64,000 bases of DNA from Owenia fusiformis (GCA_903813345.2 CAIIXF020000011.1:8404842-8468841), one strand, 5' to 3'; positions 1-11,712 are shown, counted from the first letter of the stretch. Numbers and translations are program-made. The notes: generated by a model from the sequence alone, not told the origin.

Positions 1-1760
1 GCTGGTGGCAGCATGATATTTGTTATTCAGTGAGATGTTTCAGGATACATTTTTACATTTGCCCTACCGAGAACTTGTTGATTGGTCATTCTTTTCATGA
101 GATATTGAGTATCTTATTTGTCATACAAGTCTGATTTAGTTTGGGCTATGTACGGAATGTCAATTTTCGGACCAGCTGTACATCGCACTGGTAGCAGCGA
201 CTACTTTGATATATTGTGAGACGTTTATGTATACATTTTTACGTTTGCTAAAGGAGGGATGTATCGATTGACTTCTCTGTTAGGGTGATATATAATATCC
301 AATTTGTCTTAAATCGCTTATGCATTTTTCGCTCTTGACGAAATGTCACTTTCCCGACCAGTCGTACGTCACACTGGTACATGCCAGTCCTTTGCAATTT
401 TGTGGGACGTTTAAGTATATATTTTGGAGTATGCTCTTGAATGGATTTAATGAATGGTGTTCCCGTTCGTGATATATTTTATATCTAATTCGTCTTAAAT
501 CTATGATGCAGTTTGTGCTCCAGACGAAATGTCAATTTTCGGACCGATCTAACGTCACGCTGGTAGCAGCATGTTGGTTGTAAATTTGAGAGACGTAAAA
601 GGATATATTTTTGCAATTGCTCTACCAAGGATTTGTTGAGTGGTCACTCTATTCTTGAGATATTGAGTATCTAATTTGTAATAAAGCTCTGATTTACTTT
701 GGGCTCTGTACGGAATGACAATTTTCGGACAAGTTGAACATCGCGCTGGTATATGTATTTACACTTGCAATAGGATGAATGTGTTGACTGACTTTTCTGT
801 TAGGGCGACATATGATATCCAATTCATCTTAAATCGCTTAATGCAGTTTGCGCTCTAGACGAAATGTCAATTTTCCGACGAGTTGTACGTCGCACTGCTT
901 CTAGCTAGTCCTTTGCTATTTTGTGACATATTTTTACATTTTTCCCACCTGTTCATTGGTCATTCTAATCGTTAGATATAGAGTATCTAATTTGTAGGAG
1001 TTGTCGTAAAGCTCGGATTTAAATTGCGCTCTAGACGCAATGTCAATTTTCGGACCGATCTAACGTCACGCTTGTAGCAGCATGTTGGTTGATAATTTGA
1101 GAGACGTTGAAGGATATATTTTTGCATTTGCTCTCCAACGACTTGTTAAGTGGTATTTCTATTCGTGAGATACTAAGTATCTAATTTGTCATCTCTGATT
1201 TACATTTCACTCCGTTTCCGTTGCTGATTTGTGAAACGTTTCAGTATATATTTCAAAGTTTTCCTTACGAAGGATTTAATGACTGATGTTTCTGGTCGTG
1301 AAATATTTTATATCTAATTTGTCTGAAATCGCTGATACAGTTTGTGCTCTACACTAAATGCCAATTTTCGGACCGGTGTTACGTTACGCCGGTAGCAGCA
1401 TGTTGGTTGTGATTTGAGAGACGTTACTGTTAAAGGATATATTTTTGCAATTGTTCTACCAAGGACTTGTTGAAAGGTCATTCTATTCTTGAGATATTGA
1501 GTATCTAATTAGCAGTTATGTCCCTATCACTGAATATATGCCTAAGGTCTGTCACCAATATAGCCCGAGCTTGCAAGATTAGAGATTTGCTTGTGTCTGT
1601 AATAATAATTGCTGATATTATATTCGGACGAAAATGCACAAAGGGAAACTTTTATTCAGAAGAAACAATTGGTCAACATTTTGGTCAACATTTTATTATA
1701 GGATGGATGTGTTGAATGACTTTTCTGTTAGAGAGATATATAATATCCAATTCATCTTAA
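1..1760. repeat. 186-bp satellite array with higher-order structure
   Basis: A degenerate tandem array. The landmark CAATTTTCGGACC and its variants begin at 161, 347, 533, 719, 868, 1044 and 1362. The first three intervals are exactly 186 bp; later ones are altered by deletions. Three monomer types can be told apart by the sequence before the landmark: A (TTGTTGATTGGTCATTC, GAGATATTGAGTATC), B (GACTTTTCTGTTAGGG, ATATCCAATTCATC) and C (GGATTTAATGAATGGTG, ATATTTTATATC). Their order is A-B-C-A-B, then mostly A-like, C, A, B, which suggests a 558-bp trimer that has partly decayed. The array runs off the left edge of the window and fades into unrelated sequence near 1760. No coding is seen; the short ORF at 1518-1715 is a by-product of the repeat. 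Confidence 0.85.
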
Positions 1761-1990
1761 AGGGGACCACCACCATGGTCACATGATCAGTCGTGTGGAG
1801 GTAAGCTCCCAGTTGAAATAAAAGCACTGTCCTCCTTTGGTTTATGTGAAAAGTAGCTAATACCCTCATGTATTGGTCAGTTTGTGTGTCACACGACTAA
1901 TCCACACCATATGCTTCATTCAACATATTTTATGCTATTAAGCTGCATATAAAAACACTACTTTTCAGTAAAAACGTACTACTGGATGAA
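1761..1990. other. non-coding spacer
   Basis: Sequence between the satellite and the first foldback. It contains CCACCACCATGGTCACATGATC and a short AT-rich stretch. No ORF or recognisable element was seen. Confidence 0.5.
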
Positions 1991-2411
1991 CTAAGGTTAG
2001 GGTAATTAAATTAGTTGTTTCTCATTCTTGCCCGCGTGTGGCCCAATACCCCTCCACCTTTTTTCTGCCATGTCTGAGAAAAAACACTGTACCTCGCGCG
2101 CATTCATGGCGTGTGAAACACTTTTTTTTTTACTTTTTATGGATCAGGATAATTGACAATATCGTGGTACTGATATATGATCAAATATACCAGTAAAGTA
2201 GGCTAAATTCAACATATAAATTCAACATAAACTCAGTTTATTTCCTTCAAAATTAGTTATTTGTTTTTATAGCTATTTTAAAGAAAAAAATCATCCCGTC
2301 CCTCATCAGCATTTTAGATAGACAAAAAAGGTAATATAAAAACCGTCATTCCCGTATCAATTTTGAAAAATAGAAGAAAGAGAAACAACTAATTTAATTA
2401 CCCTGGCCTAA
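1991..2411. mobile_element. small foldback (MITE-like) element
   Basis: The left arm (1991-2028) contains GGTAATTAAATTAGTTGTTT. The right arm (2374-2411) carries its reverse complement. About 33 of 36 positions pair, starting from TTAGG at the outer end. The 345-bp interior is AT-rich with a T9 run and no ORF. Size and form fit a non-autonomous inverted-repeat transposon; no family is assigned and no clear target duplication was found. Confidence 0.6.
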
Positions 2412-2737
2412 CATAAAATACAAAGCCACTAGCTAGCGCATACAGTATACTTACCCCTTGCAAATTGTAATTTATTGAATTCACAGTAAACCCATCAATT
2501 AAAAAAAATATTGTTCTCATGGATCTATTATTCATGTTAAACTAACTATGAAAATATAAATATGAAATAATATGTTAGCTTGAAGTCATATATAAGATGA
2601 AAATATATGTTCATGCATTTGCATTTTTCCAAAGGGAATATATTCCCATGTAAGTAAATACAGGTGCAATATATAATTTATATATATATCTATGTCATCT
2701 GTCTATACATGCGCGTATAGTGATACATTTGAACAAG
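2412..2737. other. AT-rich non-coding spacer
   Basis: Nothing recognisable beyond a short TATATATATC tract near 2680. Confidence 0.4.
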
Positions 2738-2816
2738 ATGATGGTTCTGGAAAGAAATGAGCGTGGCAGATTTGCTAAAAAGCCACATACACCACAAAAG
2801 CAAGACCAATTTGAAA
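2738..2816 (+). CDS. candidate first coding exon (unknown protein)
   Basis: An ATG in good Kozak context (AAG before a tandem ATGATGG) opens a frame starting MMVLERNERGRFAKKP. It runs 79 nt to a consensus splice donor (AAA|GTAAGT at 2817). Reading through the donor, the frame ends within about 25 further codons. The basic RNERGRFAKK start resembles the N-terminal tips of many uncharacterised invertebrate proteins, including transposon proteins. That is only a resemblance, and no second exon was found. It could be chance. Confidence 0.25.
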
Positions 2817-3076
2817 GTAAGTTCATTATTCTCAAGGATACACTTCAAGTGAAAGCTACATTGCTACAGGGTGGCCTATCATTCTGAGACAAATGTATTA
2901 TCCAACGATTGTGATTTTCGAAGCTAAAATATATTCTATACTCATCACTCTCTATCATAAGACACAACGCACATTTCTTAAGTTTCAAGAAATGAGAGCG
3001 CTTGGCACTCAGAAAACTAAAGAACGGGCATTGAATGTGGATTTTTAAAAAACTTACACAAGAACAAAATAATATA

Positions 3077-4008
3077 TTAGATTCCAAGATTCTTCGTAAC
3101 ACTTAACCTATCACTCAGACTGTCTTTGACATAGCCATCTTTAGAATAATCACTAAGCCAACGGCCGTGTCTCTTAAAGTTTCTGTCAAAAACCGAATGG
3201 TTTGCAGCGGCGCTTGCTCCGCCGGATCTAAGCGAATGCACACCAAATGACTTTGGATTCAAACCAATTTTGCTCAAACAATCTTCAAAAATCTCTCACT
3301 CTCACTCTGGTGTATGACAACTTTTTCTTACAATGTCTAGAGACGAATACACCTTTTTTAAAAGTTAAACCATGAAAAACGTAGTCTGTCTTTGCAAGTT
3401 TTACATTTATGTTGAGCATATCAATATACCTTTTTAACAATGTATATGGGCATGTAGGTGTGCTTGTTTTAGCAACAACGACGGTAGCACCATCCCTGTA
3501 TTTATCAGTTTTTGAAGTAGCAATGTTGATGCTGAAATGATCACTATAAAAACAAATGTCACCGTATGTTATTGTAGAAAGTTCGTCGTATCTCAAAAAT
3601 GCTGCAAAACCAAGAATACACAAAGTCACGTCTCTAAGAGATTTCAAGGAAGTAGCGTGATCCAAAGATGAAACCACAAGAGATAGCATTTCAGGAGTTA
3701 TTGGCTCCTTTTTACAAGTTGGTTTGTACTGTGTCCTTTTAGACGCTTCTAAAATGTTGTTGACTAATGGAGAATCACACGGATTTGAAAAACCAGCACT
3801 ACTGTGTGCCCAACTTATAGCAGCTTTGATAGCTGATACAACGCTGTAAGATGAGTTCTCTTCTTTGAGGAATAATAAAAACATAGCAATGTATTTTGGC
3901 TCTGCTAGTAACGTAGTTATTTCTTTATATTGCGAAGCCCAGTCCTGCCATTTCTTGAAATAAAAGGAATACTTCTTGATCGTATTGTCTGCTTTGCTAC
4001 ACTAAACT
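3077..4008 (-). pseudogene. DIRS tyrosine recombinase, frameshifted
   Basis: Two adjacent frames form one site-specific recombinase. The upstream frame (4008-3285) has an N-terminal SAM-like DNA-binding region (KKYSFYFKKWQDWA) and then the catalytic domain with the first arginine (FLRYDELSTI). The downstream frame (3277-3077) carries HSLRSGGASAAA (the HxxR box), HGRW, and a candidate nucleophile Tyr in DYSKDGYVK. The R..HxxR..H/W..Y set is therefore complete, but the frame changes at a T5 run near 3288, next to a duplicated GTGAGA hexamer. A TAG lies just upstream of about 4008, where a LINE has inserted, so the true N-terminus is lost or lies beyond it. This enzyme class inserts circular DNA copies by strand exchange. 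Here it is inactive. Confidence 0.85.
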
Positions 4009-4029
4009 ATGGTTGTAATCCCTCCATGC

Positions 4030-5461
4030 GACAAAGCTTTTAAGCTTTTTTATATTTATTAAATTTATTTCAATAGAATACAAAAAATGTAAATACAGAC
4101 ATTTAAATTCTTAAATCGCCACAATGGCATTATATAAGAATAGGGGGCAGGTGGAAGTAGCAGGTGGCAGAGCAGGCAGGGTCTTGGACTAGGGCAAGTG
4201 TGACGGGACTTGAGGATACTAGAAATGGATAAGAAGGAGGGAATTAGCTATTGTCTTTGATAAAATTAACAATGAGAAGTAGTATTTGGGAATTTGCATC
4301 TATGTTTAATTTGGGAATTCCTGTTTTCAAAATAGCTATGAAATCAGTTTGAGAGAGATTATGACTGAAGATGTTTGGTTCGAGATCAGTGAGTTTGTCC
4401 ATGAATTGCTGTCTTTGTATAGTAAGTAAGTCACATTGAAAGAGAAAATGTTTCAGAGTTTGTGGTTTTCCACAAGTGCAATTAGGGCTGTCAATAGACT
4501 GAAAGTTGTGAGCGTAGAACTGGGCTTTGAAGTATAGGTCAGCTCTCACTTTATTGAGAACTATTTCTTGAACCCTTGTTAGATTAAGCTGGCTTGTTGA
4601 CAAAATCGAGGGCGTTTTTTGGAAATGTACTCTTTGGTGTTTTTTAAAATTCGAAAGAGTATTCTTAGATTTAATAGCAGGTGGAAGATTGATCCAATTT
4701 GAAATTGCAGCTGGTATTGCTGAGGTGGAGAATCTATTTGCTTCATTATATCTCAATACTCTGTTTGCATGGTTTCTAAATTTGTCAAAAATATCAGTTA
4801 CATAGGGAGGACTTGTACCATTTACAATTTTGAACATAAAGTTGTTAATCTGGATACTGCGTCTTGATTCAAGAGTTGGCCAATTGAGTAGGTATAAAAC
4901 CTTTTTTGAACTGCTCCCTTGGATACACCCAGAACAATAAAGTGCAGCTTTATAATAAAGACTGTCGAGTCGTTGTAATAGGAACTTTGAGGCTGTGCTG
5001 TACATGATAGCACCATAGTCAAAATGGGGTAAAATAAAGGACTTAAATATGGTTTCTAGATGCTTACTACCTAACTTATGTTTAAGTTTCTTTAAAGGGT
5101 TCAACATTTTTCGTATTTTTGATATGATTTCTCCAATATGCTTGTCATATGATAAGCTTGGGTCAAAAGTAAATCCCAGATGTTTGTGCTCGTGATCTCT
5201 GGTAATTTCAACATTGTTTAATTTTGAAACAGAAACATTATCGACTTTAGATCTGGATGAGTGGAATATCATTTCAGAACTCTTTTCAGGTTTAAACTCC
5301 AATTTCCAGGTGTCAGACCATTTTTCAATTTTAATTAGGTTAGATCTGACTATTGCATCTACTTCTTGTGGATGCTTAGGGTCAAAAGGATGATGTAGAG
5401 AAGTGTCATCCGCATAAATATAGCAATGCCCCTTCAGATTGTCTGGAAGGTCATTAATGTA
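4030..5461 (-). mobile_element. 5'-truncated LINE (CR1/Jockey-like) inside the DIRS element
   Basis: A minus-strand non-LTR retrotransposon fragment that begins abruptly inside the reverse transcriptase at YINDLP (5461). It ends in a 3' region of about 210 bp with GAAATAAATTTAATAAATAT near 4040. 5' truncation is typical of target-primed reverse transcription. It lies between DIRS recombinase sequence (below 4010) and the DIRS inter-ORF spacer (above 5500). Target duplications are not clear. Confidence 0.8.
4244..5461 (-). pseudogene. LINE ORF2 C-terminal half (RT motif onward)
   Basis: About 405 codons are open without a stop. They start at YINDLP and contain the RT active-site box YADDT with the following TSL strand. 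Next comes the thumb region (FKPEKSSEMIF, HKHLGFTFDPSLSYDKHI), then a region typical of CR1/Jockey-type LINEs (LPHFDYGAIMYST, WINLPPAIKS). It ends with a Cys/His cluster (CTCGKPQTLKHFLFQC). The N-terminal endonuclease and the RT fingers and palm motif A are absent. The dozen codons upstream of 5461 (from MVRETL at 5500) belong to flanking DNA and are in frame by chance. Intact over what remains, it is a relatively young but dead-on-arrival insertion. Confidence 0.8.
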
Positions 5462-5955
5462 AGCTTGAATCTGATACTGCGCCAATGTTTCTCGTACCAT
5501 GTTCTATCAGCCTGGAAGTACATCCAGAACCATTTAAGAATATAATACAGTATTTAAAATACAAAACAAAATAGAATGTACACCCGGTCGTCACCAATAG
5601 TGCCTTCTTCATCCAAACCTACAAATAACTGGATTCAAACACTGGCATCCAAGTGTCCGCTTCGGGGTCTAAAAACCTTAACATTTTAATCAAATATGCT
5701 AAATCTAATATATACAAATGTAGCGACAACACTTTCTGTAATTTTTTAATGAAAATATACGTCATACAAGTAAATATTTTAATATACTACGTGTAATTTG
5801 TGCGACAAAATCAGGTTGGCCGAACATTTATACTATATGTTCTCATAATATGTATTAAACTGCACATTATTGTCTTGCAAAATACGATATACTGACATGC
5901 ACTTATGTGTTAAATAAAAAATTCACGATGCAACGTACTTACTTGCGACCCACAG
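5462..5955. other. DIRS inter-ORF spacer, non-coding
   Basis: Sequence between the LINE 5' junction and the minisatellite. No ORF was seen. It presumably belongs to the DIRS element, since DIRS coding lies on both sides. Confidence 0.45.
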
Positions 5956-6490
5956 GATGCCTCTTGCACAACCGATGTGATAACCTGCATGTTACGATGT
6001 GTTATCCTACATAATACAATGTGTTACCCTGCACAATAAGATGTGCTTAGCTGCACAATACGATGTGCTAACATGCTCCACACGGGGTGCTTTCTGCACA
6101 ATACTATGTGCTACCCTGCACAATACGATGTGCTAGCATGCACCACGCGGGGTGCTTCCTGCACAATACTATGTGATACCCTGCACAATACGATGTGCTA
6201 ACCTGCACAATACGATGTGCTAACCTGCACAATACGATGTGCTAACATGCACCTCACGGGGTGATTCCTGCACAATACGATGTGCTACCATGCACAATAC
6301 GATGTGCCAACACGCACCTCACGGGGTGCTGCCTGCACAATACGATGTACTACCCTGCACAATACGATGTGCTGCTCTGCATTATACGATGTGCTACCCT
6401 GCGCATTACAATGTGCTAACATACACAATACGATGTGCTTAATTTTACATCACGATGTGTTTATCTGTACAATACGATGTGCTCTTGTGT
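5956..6490. repeat. 21-bp minisatellite in the DIRS element
   Basis: About 25 units of TGCACAATACGATGTGCTAAC and variants. A second unit type, TGCACCACGCGGGGTGCTTCC, recurs among them (for example near 6073, 6148, 6248 and 6310). Because 21 is a multiple of 3, every frame stays open for long distances and gives spurious repeated peptides. The array sits between the RT/RNase H stop codon (6499) and the recombinase region. Confidence 0.85.
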
Positions 6491-6498
6491 ACAAAAAT

Positions 6499-8292
6499 CT
6501 AACTACCTACTTTCCCGTTCAAGCGAATTACTAACATGTGTGATTTCAGCTTTTCAGTACCAAATATCGTGTTCTCAAAATTGCCCTTTTCAATGACTTT
6601 TGTAGAATGAGCGTATTCTAAGACATCTATAACAAAGTGTTTGTAACTACCATTGACACAAATCAAAGGCCCAAAATAAGATGATGGCCATTTGGGAACT
6701 ACCAAGGTTCCCATAGCTTTGCATTTCACAGCGTGTTTAACAGTTTTTTCGATCAAATGCACAGGCGGTACTAGCCAATTGTTATCTTTTCCCCAGTCAA
6801 AATTGCATGCATCGACACCAGAAGACGTGGGCTCATAATATTTTGAGTTAAACTTGTCAACAAGAGCGTTGTCAGACGCAGCAAACCTATCAAAGGAATG
6901 TGGACCGTATCTTTTATTCAGAAAGTTGAACATGTTCTGTTTGACTCTCCAATCGTCTGAATCGACTTCTTTACTCATTGAATCGGCCAAAACATTTTCT
7001 TCTCTGGGCACCCACTGAACTCTCAAATCAATGCAATTTTCTCGTCTCATTTGGAAAATGGAAACCGCTAATTCCTGTAGATCAGATTTCATACTACCTT
7101 TGCAAATGATGCTACCCACATTTTTATTATCTGACAACCATAAAACAGCTGAGTTCTTAAGATGAGCTAAATAAGATTGCATGACCACTTGTACAGCTTT
7201 TAACTCTCTCCAAGTCGAACTTTTAACTTTTTCTGCTTGTGACCAATTTTTACGACATGATTCACCGTTAAAATTGACGATATAACCTGCACATGCACTG
7301 TCTGACGCGTCAGAATACACCAGTTTTTCGGGAACTGCGGCTTTAACAAATGAAACCCCGTTGAATGCTTCACACTCACTTTGCCAAAATACCAATTCTT
7401 TCACCTCAGTGTTTGACAGTGCCGTAAATGAGTCCCAACATTTCACCTCCATCAATTTTCTGTTCAAATGTCTTGACATCAATTGACAAATGTCTCCCAT
7501 GCCCGGCTTCAAAGAAATGATTGAACCAACTATTTGTGCAATGACTCGAAATGTGACATGGAAACGACAACGTAAAACGTTTTGTATTTTTTCAGTCAAA
7601 TTCTGCAACTTTGTTTTAGGCACATAGATACTGCAACCCAATGTATCAAATTCAAAACCGAGCCAGACTAATTTGTTTGTAGGTATCACTTTTGACTTTT
7701 GTTGGTTAACAACAAAACCTGATTTTGAAAAATCTGTGATCCTTTGTCCCACGGCATTTAAAGCGTCAGGTAGACTTTTACTGATGCAAATCGAGTCATC
7801 TAAATAGGCTACGACCTGTAATCCCAACGATCTCCAATGAGCTATCAAACACCTGAATAACTTTGTAAAAACTAGCCCTCCAGTTTTAATGCCAAATGGT
7901 AAAACGTTGAAAACGAAATACTTCCTGACCTTGTTTTTTACATCGAGATCGACCTTTCTCTTTTGCTGCGTAACTTCTCTACCGTCAGTTCCCTCAAAAT
8001 CCCACGAGAAACCTAAGAATCTACGATGAGGTGGATAAATGTCACAATGATAGTAACCACTAACGATGTCAAAGCTAATCATGAATGCCCCTGGCTCTAG
8101 ATAATTTTTGGCAGTAACTATATCTTCATATTTAACTTGATCATGCCAAATATACTGGTTAGGATGCCTTAAATCCAATACCAACCTCTGCTTACCTGTA
8201 GAGCTTGTAGCTACCGTCAGGGGATTAACTATGTAAGGAGGTTCGTCTACTTCTGTTACACACCCTAATATTACCAAATCCCTAATGGCCTC
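6499..8292 (-). pseudogene. DIRS reverse transcriptase / RNase H
   Basis: An uninterrupted frame of about 597 codons that resumes DIRS pol after the LINE insertion (EAIRDLVILGCV). RT motifs: LVLDLRHPNQ, then FDIVSGYYHCDI (motif A Asp), LPFGIKTGG (motif B) and YLDDSICI (motif C, YLDD). RNase H follows: YSDASDSACAGY (Asp), WRELKAVQ (Glu), LSDNKNVGS (Asp) and VPREENVLADSMS. The C-terminal part (PHSFDRFAASDN, SSGVDACNFDW, NNWLVPPVHLI) is characteristic of DIRS-order polyproteins. All visible catalytic residues are present. The LINE at 8293 separates it from its own N-terminus. A lysine-rich insert between motif A and LPFG (QQKRKVDLDVKNKVRK) is slightly unusual. Confidence 0.9.
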
Positions 8293-8368
8293 ATTTAGTT
8301 TAGTTTATTTCAAACAAATAAAAGGCCTCAGGCCCATAGTTTTACAAATATAACAATAAATGTTTACA

Positions 8369-9060
8369 TCAATTTAGTAGCTCCTGCCTTAAATTAAATG
8401 CTTTATAGCAGAAAGTACCTAAGTTACATAAATCATTTACACCTTTTGTAGACATTAAATTAATAAACTTTTGATGTGATGGTAAAATATAATAATACCT
8501 TTTGATGTACTCTTCCCTTAGATCAATAAATGACGGGCAGATTAAAATAAAATGAAATTCATCCTCCAGAATATGTATACCTTGGTATAATTCACAAAGA
8601 GGGCATATGCGATCCTCTTTTGGCATATTTTGATGCCTACCAGTTTCAATTTTCAGTTTATGATTGGAACATCTCAGCCTTGTTAAAGCTCTTCTATATT
8701 TTACAATATTTACAACTGATAAATATGTTTCGACTTCTAATATACTTTTAAAATCACTGTAGGATTCCAATCTATTTGAAGCTAATAATGATCCTGACCA
8801 TGCTTGTAAATTGACATCTTTTATTCTTTGCACAAAAATTTTAAGAAATAAGTTTTCATCTCCAACACTTTGGTTGGTATAAACAATTCCAAAGCCCATA
8901 GAACTCAATAAGGTTTTAACATGTGTTGCCCAAGTTATCCTACCACTTTGGTCTAATTGATATAACATTTTATAGGAAGCTTTCGGTAATCTTTCATCTG
9001 GCATTTTAAGAAGGTTTAACCAATATTTTATACAATGTTTCATATATACAATGTTTAAAG
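8369..9060 (-). pseudogene. LINE ORF2 C-terminal segment
   Basis: Third frame of the broken LINE ORF2. It starts around LGECGRHPLNIVYM, just past the frameshift near 9100, and continues through MKHCIKYWLNLLKM. It ends with RICPLCELYQ, then EDEFHFILICPSF and the stop. The CPLC..H..C spacing is the conserved C-terminal Cys/His motif of this LINE group. The frame is open to its natural stop at 8369. Confidence 0.75.
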
Positions 9061-9103
9061 GATGCCTACCACATTCACCAAGTGCACATACATCATTTGC
9101 CTT

Positions 9104-9680
9104 TTAACCTAAACATGAAACATATTTACAGAACCGAACATGCTCTCTTTCAATAATATCAGAATATTCATACCCCCAAACTCCACTGCCGTAACATAAA
9201 ATAGGTACAATAGTTTTGTCAAATATTTCAAAGGCTAGTTGTATTGGTAAATCACCACATCTCACTCTGATTTTTTTAATGTTGAAAATTGCCTTTCTAG
9301 CTTGCGATGCTAAATTTCTTTTAGCTGGTGACCAACTTAACCTTGAAGAAAATAATAAGCCCAGATATTTATAGTGTGGTGTAGTTTCTACTTTAGTATT
9401 TCCAAGGTGCCACATCTCATTTTTTCTAAGAACACCCCCATTTCGACATACCATTATTTTTGTTTTGCCTAAATTAACTTTCATACCCCAGTTTTGACAA
9501 AACTGCTCAAGAATTCTGATTTGACCTTGCAATCTACCAACAGTATCAGAGACATTGGCTATATCATCAGCATATAGCAGCATAACAACATTATTATGAT
9601 TTTCATTTACATATATTCCATTACAATTTGCTTTCATCACTGATTTAAATACAAAATGAATAGCTGTGGGCTGAGCATAC
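9104..9680 (-). pseudogene. LINE RT palm/thumb segment
   Basis: Second frame of the LINE ORF2. It carries the catalytic box LLYADDIANVS, the primer-grip-like GMKVNLGKTKIM, and HYKYLGLLFSSRLSW. Upstream it overlaps the first frame around QGCMLSPQLF/AQPTAIHF, which locates a single-base frameshift near 9670. It ends at a stop after YVSCLG (9104), beyond which the third frame takes over. Confidence 0.8.
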
Positions 9681-11712
9681 AGCCCTGTCGTATGCCAACA
9701 GAACATGCAAAATACTCTGTTAATGTGTTAGAAAATGTCTCAGAAGATTTTGGAACTCTTACACATGACCTTAACTTTTCATACATAGATCTAATCACCT
9801 TTATGGTATTACCATGCATATTACAGTTTTTAATCAATTGATACCATAATAAATCATGAGAAATCGAATCAAACGCCTTACTAAAATCTACATACAGAAT
9901 ATAGCAACGCCCTCCTTTCTTAGATAAATACTTTTGTACAATAGCAGATAAATTAAAAATTTGATCAACAGTACTGTATCCAGTTCTGTACCCTGCTTGT
10001 TCTTCATAAAATAAGCCATTATCGATACAAAATTGAAGTATCCTGTTGTTAATCACTTTTGTATAGACCTTACCTAAAATGCTTAATAATGAAATACCCC
10101 TAAAATTGTTTTCATCATCTTTATAACCACCTTTATACAATGTACATAAAATTGCATCACACCAACTTTGTGGGTAATCACAATCAAACAGTATTTTGTT
10201 AAATAATTCAACAAGTCTTGGTGTGACCTTATTGCTACATTTCTTTAACATTTCATTTACAAGACCATCATTTGCACAGGATTTTCCATTTGGTAACAAT
10301 TTTATGCAGTTATATATTTCATCAAATGCAAATTCTTTATTCATAATTTCAGGTTCATTTTGACTACAAGCGTTACAGTGATCATCATGATTTGCTAAGA
10401 ATCTTTGTACCATATCAATTTGCTCCTGTTTGACATCTAATTGCTTGTTGAGCAATGATTTAAAATGAGAATACCATCTAGTTGGAGAAATAGTTGAACT
10501 GGTTTGATTATTGTCCCTGAAACTCTTAATTGTACCCCATAACTCAGACATTTGTCCTTTAACACTGTTCAGTTTTATAAGATTAGTAGTTGTATATTCT
10601 CTTTTAGCTTTGTGCACCTCAGCTTTAAATTTTCGTTTACAATCTAAATAGTTTTGTAAATTCACATTAGACCTATCATTCCGAAATATTCTCAAAAAGG
10701 ACAACTTTGATAACCTTAAATGATTACACTCTTTATTCCACCATTTTGGTTGTTCATGTGACATTTTTAACTTCGATGGTTTGATTTTCATGTCAATAGC
10801 TGCCCTGGTAAGTATTTCTACAAGATGGGTAATAGATTCATTAACACTGTGTTCTAGAGTTGTATCAAGCTGATTCCAAAGTTCATCGTAATTTTCACTA
10901 TTTATATTTTTGACAAATTGTTCCGAAAAATCATTGTTCCACCTGAATTGATTATATGTTGATGTGCCAATATCCTGGTTTAGTTCAATATCATTTTCTG
11001 GATTTCCCTGAACCATTTTAGTTATAACATTTAAAGTGCATGATACTGGAAAATGATCAGATTCACCTCTGGGTAACACTTCAAAATCATCCACACTGCC
11101 AAATAAATTTGATGATACCAAACAATAATCCACTAATGATTTTCCATAATTGGCCACACATGTTATTTCACCATTTGGATCCTTCATAGATCTGCCATTT
11201 AGAATATGCACCCCCAATGTACAGCATAGTTCCAATAGTGATCTACCAAATCTGTTTGGCTCACACATATCCTTTGTCTTCCTTGGTAAATTAAAGTAGT
11301 CAGGTTGATAGAAGTCTTCAGCAATAGGTAGATAGGCTATATCATCGTTAATGATATAATCAGGTAAGTCTTTTGTTCTTGCGTTTAGATCACCTAGTAC
11401 CAGTAAGTCATTTTCATCTCTATCATAGCTTTCATTTTCCAAAAAGGTTTCCATTAAAACAATTCCATTGTCCTCAATTAAACCATTATAAAAAGATGAT
11501 CCTTCGGGTGGAATGTATGTAAAGCACACAATTGTGTCTTTTGCTAGGCCAAAATACTGACTGTCTAATCTGAGAAAAATGGCAAAATCACAATTTTCAA
11601 AAATCCTCTGAACACCATGTAATTGTTGCTCTTTAATACAAACGACTAAACCTCCCATAATACGTCCATGTTTTGATTTTCTCGTTCCAGGAATATAGAA
11701 TGAGATATATCC
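9637..11712 (-). pseudogene. LINE endonuclease and RT N-terminal part
   Basis: First frame of the LINE. The endonuclease part has LVLGDLNARTKD (catalytic Asp/Asn), SLVDYCLVSSNL and RGESDHFPVS (the SDH box). It lacks its N-terminal strands because of 5' truncation. A basic linker follows (HLRLSKLSFLRIFRN, KRKFKAEVHKAKREY). The RT fingers and palm contain FRGISLLSILGKVYTKV, EEQAGYRTGYSTVDQIF, YVDFSKAFDSISHDLLW (motif A) and GIRQGCMLSPQLF (motif B). Upstream of 11712 the same reading frame happens to continue into DIRS pol, producing an 896-codon chimeric ORF (12327-9637). That fusion is accidental. Confidence 0.85.

Larger units (their letters stand above)
8293..11712 (-). mobile_element. LINE with endonuclease and RT, inserted in DIRS pol
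   Basis: A non-LTR retrotransposon of about 3.4 kb. Its 5' end is truncated inside the endonuclease domain (GYISFYIPGTRKS from 11712). Its 3' end is GGGCCTGAGGCCTTTTATTT followed by GAAATAAACTAAACTAAA at about 8293. DIRS codons flank both sides: NDYLK ends at 11713 and EAIRDL starts at 8292. Domain order is AP endonuclease, RT, then a Cys/His C-terminus, as in CR1/Jockey-like LINEs. Two frameshifts (near 9670 and 9100) make it inactive. Confidence 0.88.

Noticed and set aside
1-1760. Satellite array considered as CRISPR or LTR
   Set aside because: No constant short repeat with variable spacers; period and monomer types fit a satellite.
6239-6534. Repeated-peptide ORFs (MCYHAQYDVPTRT-like) in the DIRS spacer
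   Set aside because: They are by-products of a 21-bp minisatellite, which keeps several frames open; no independent coding evidence.
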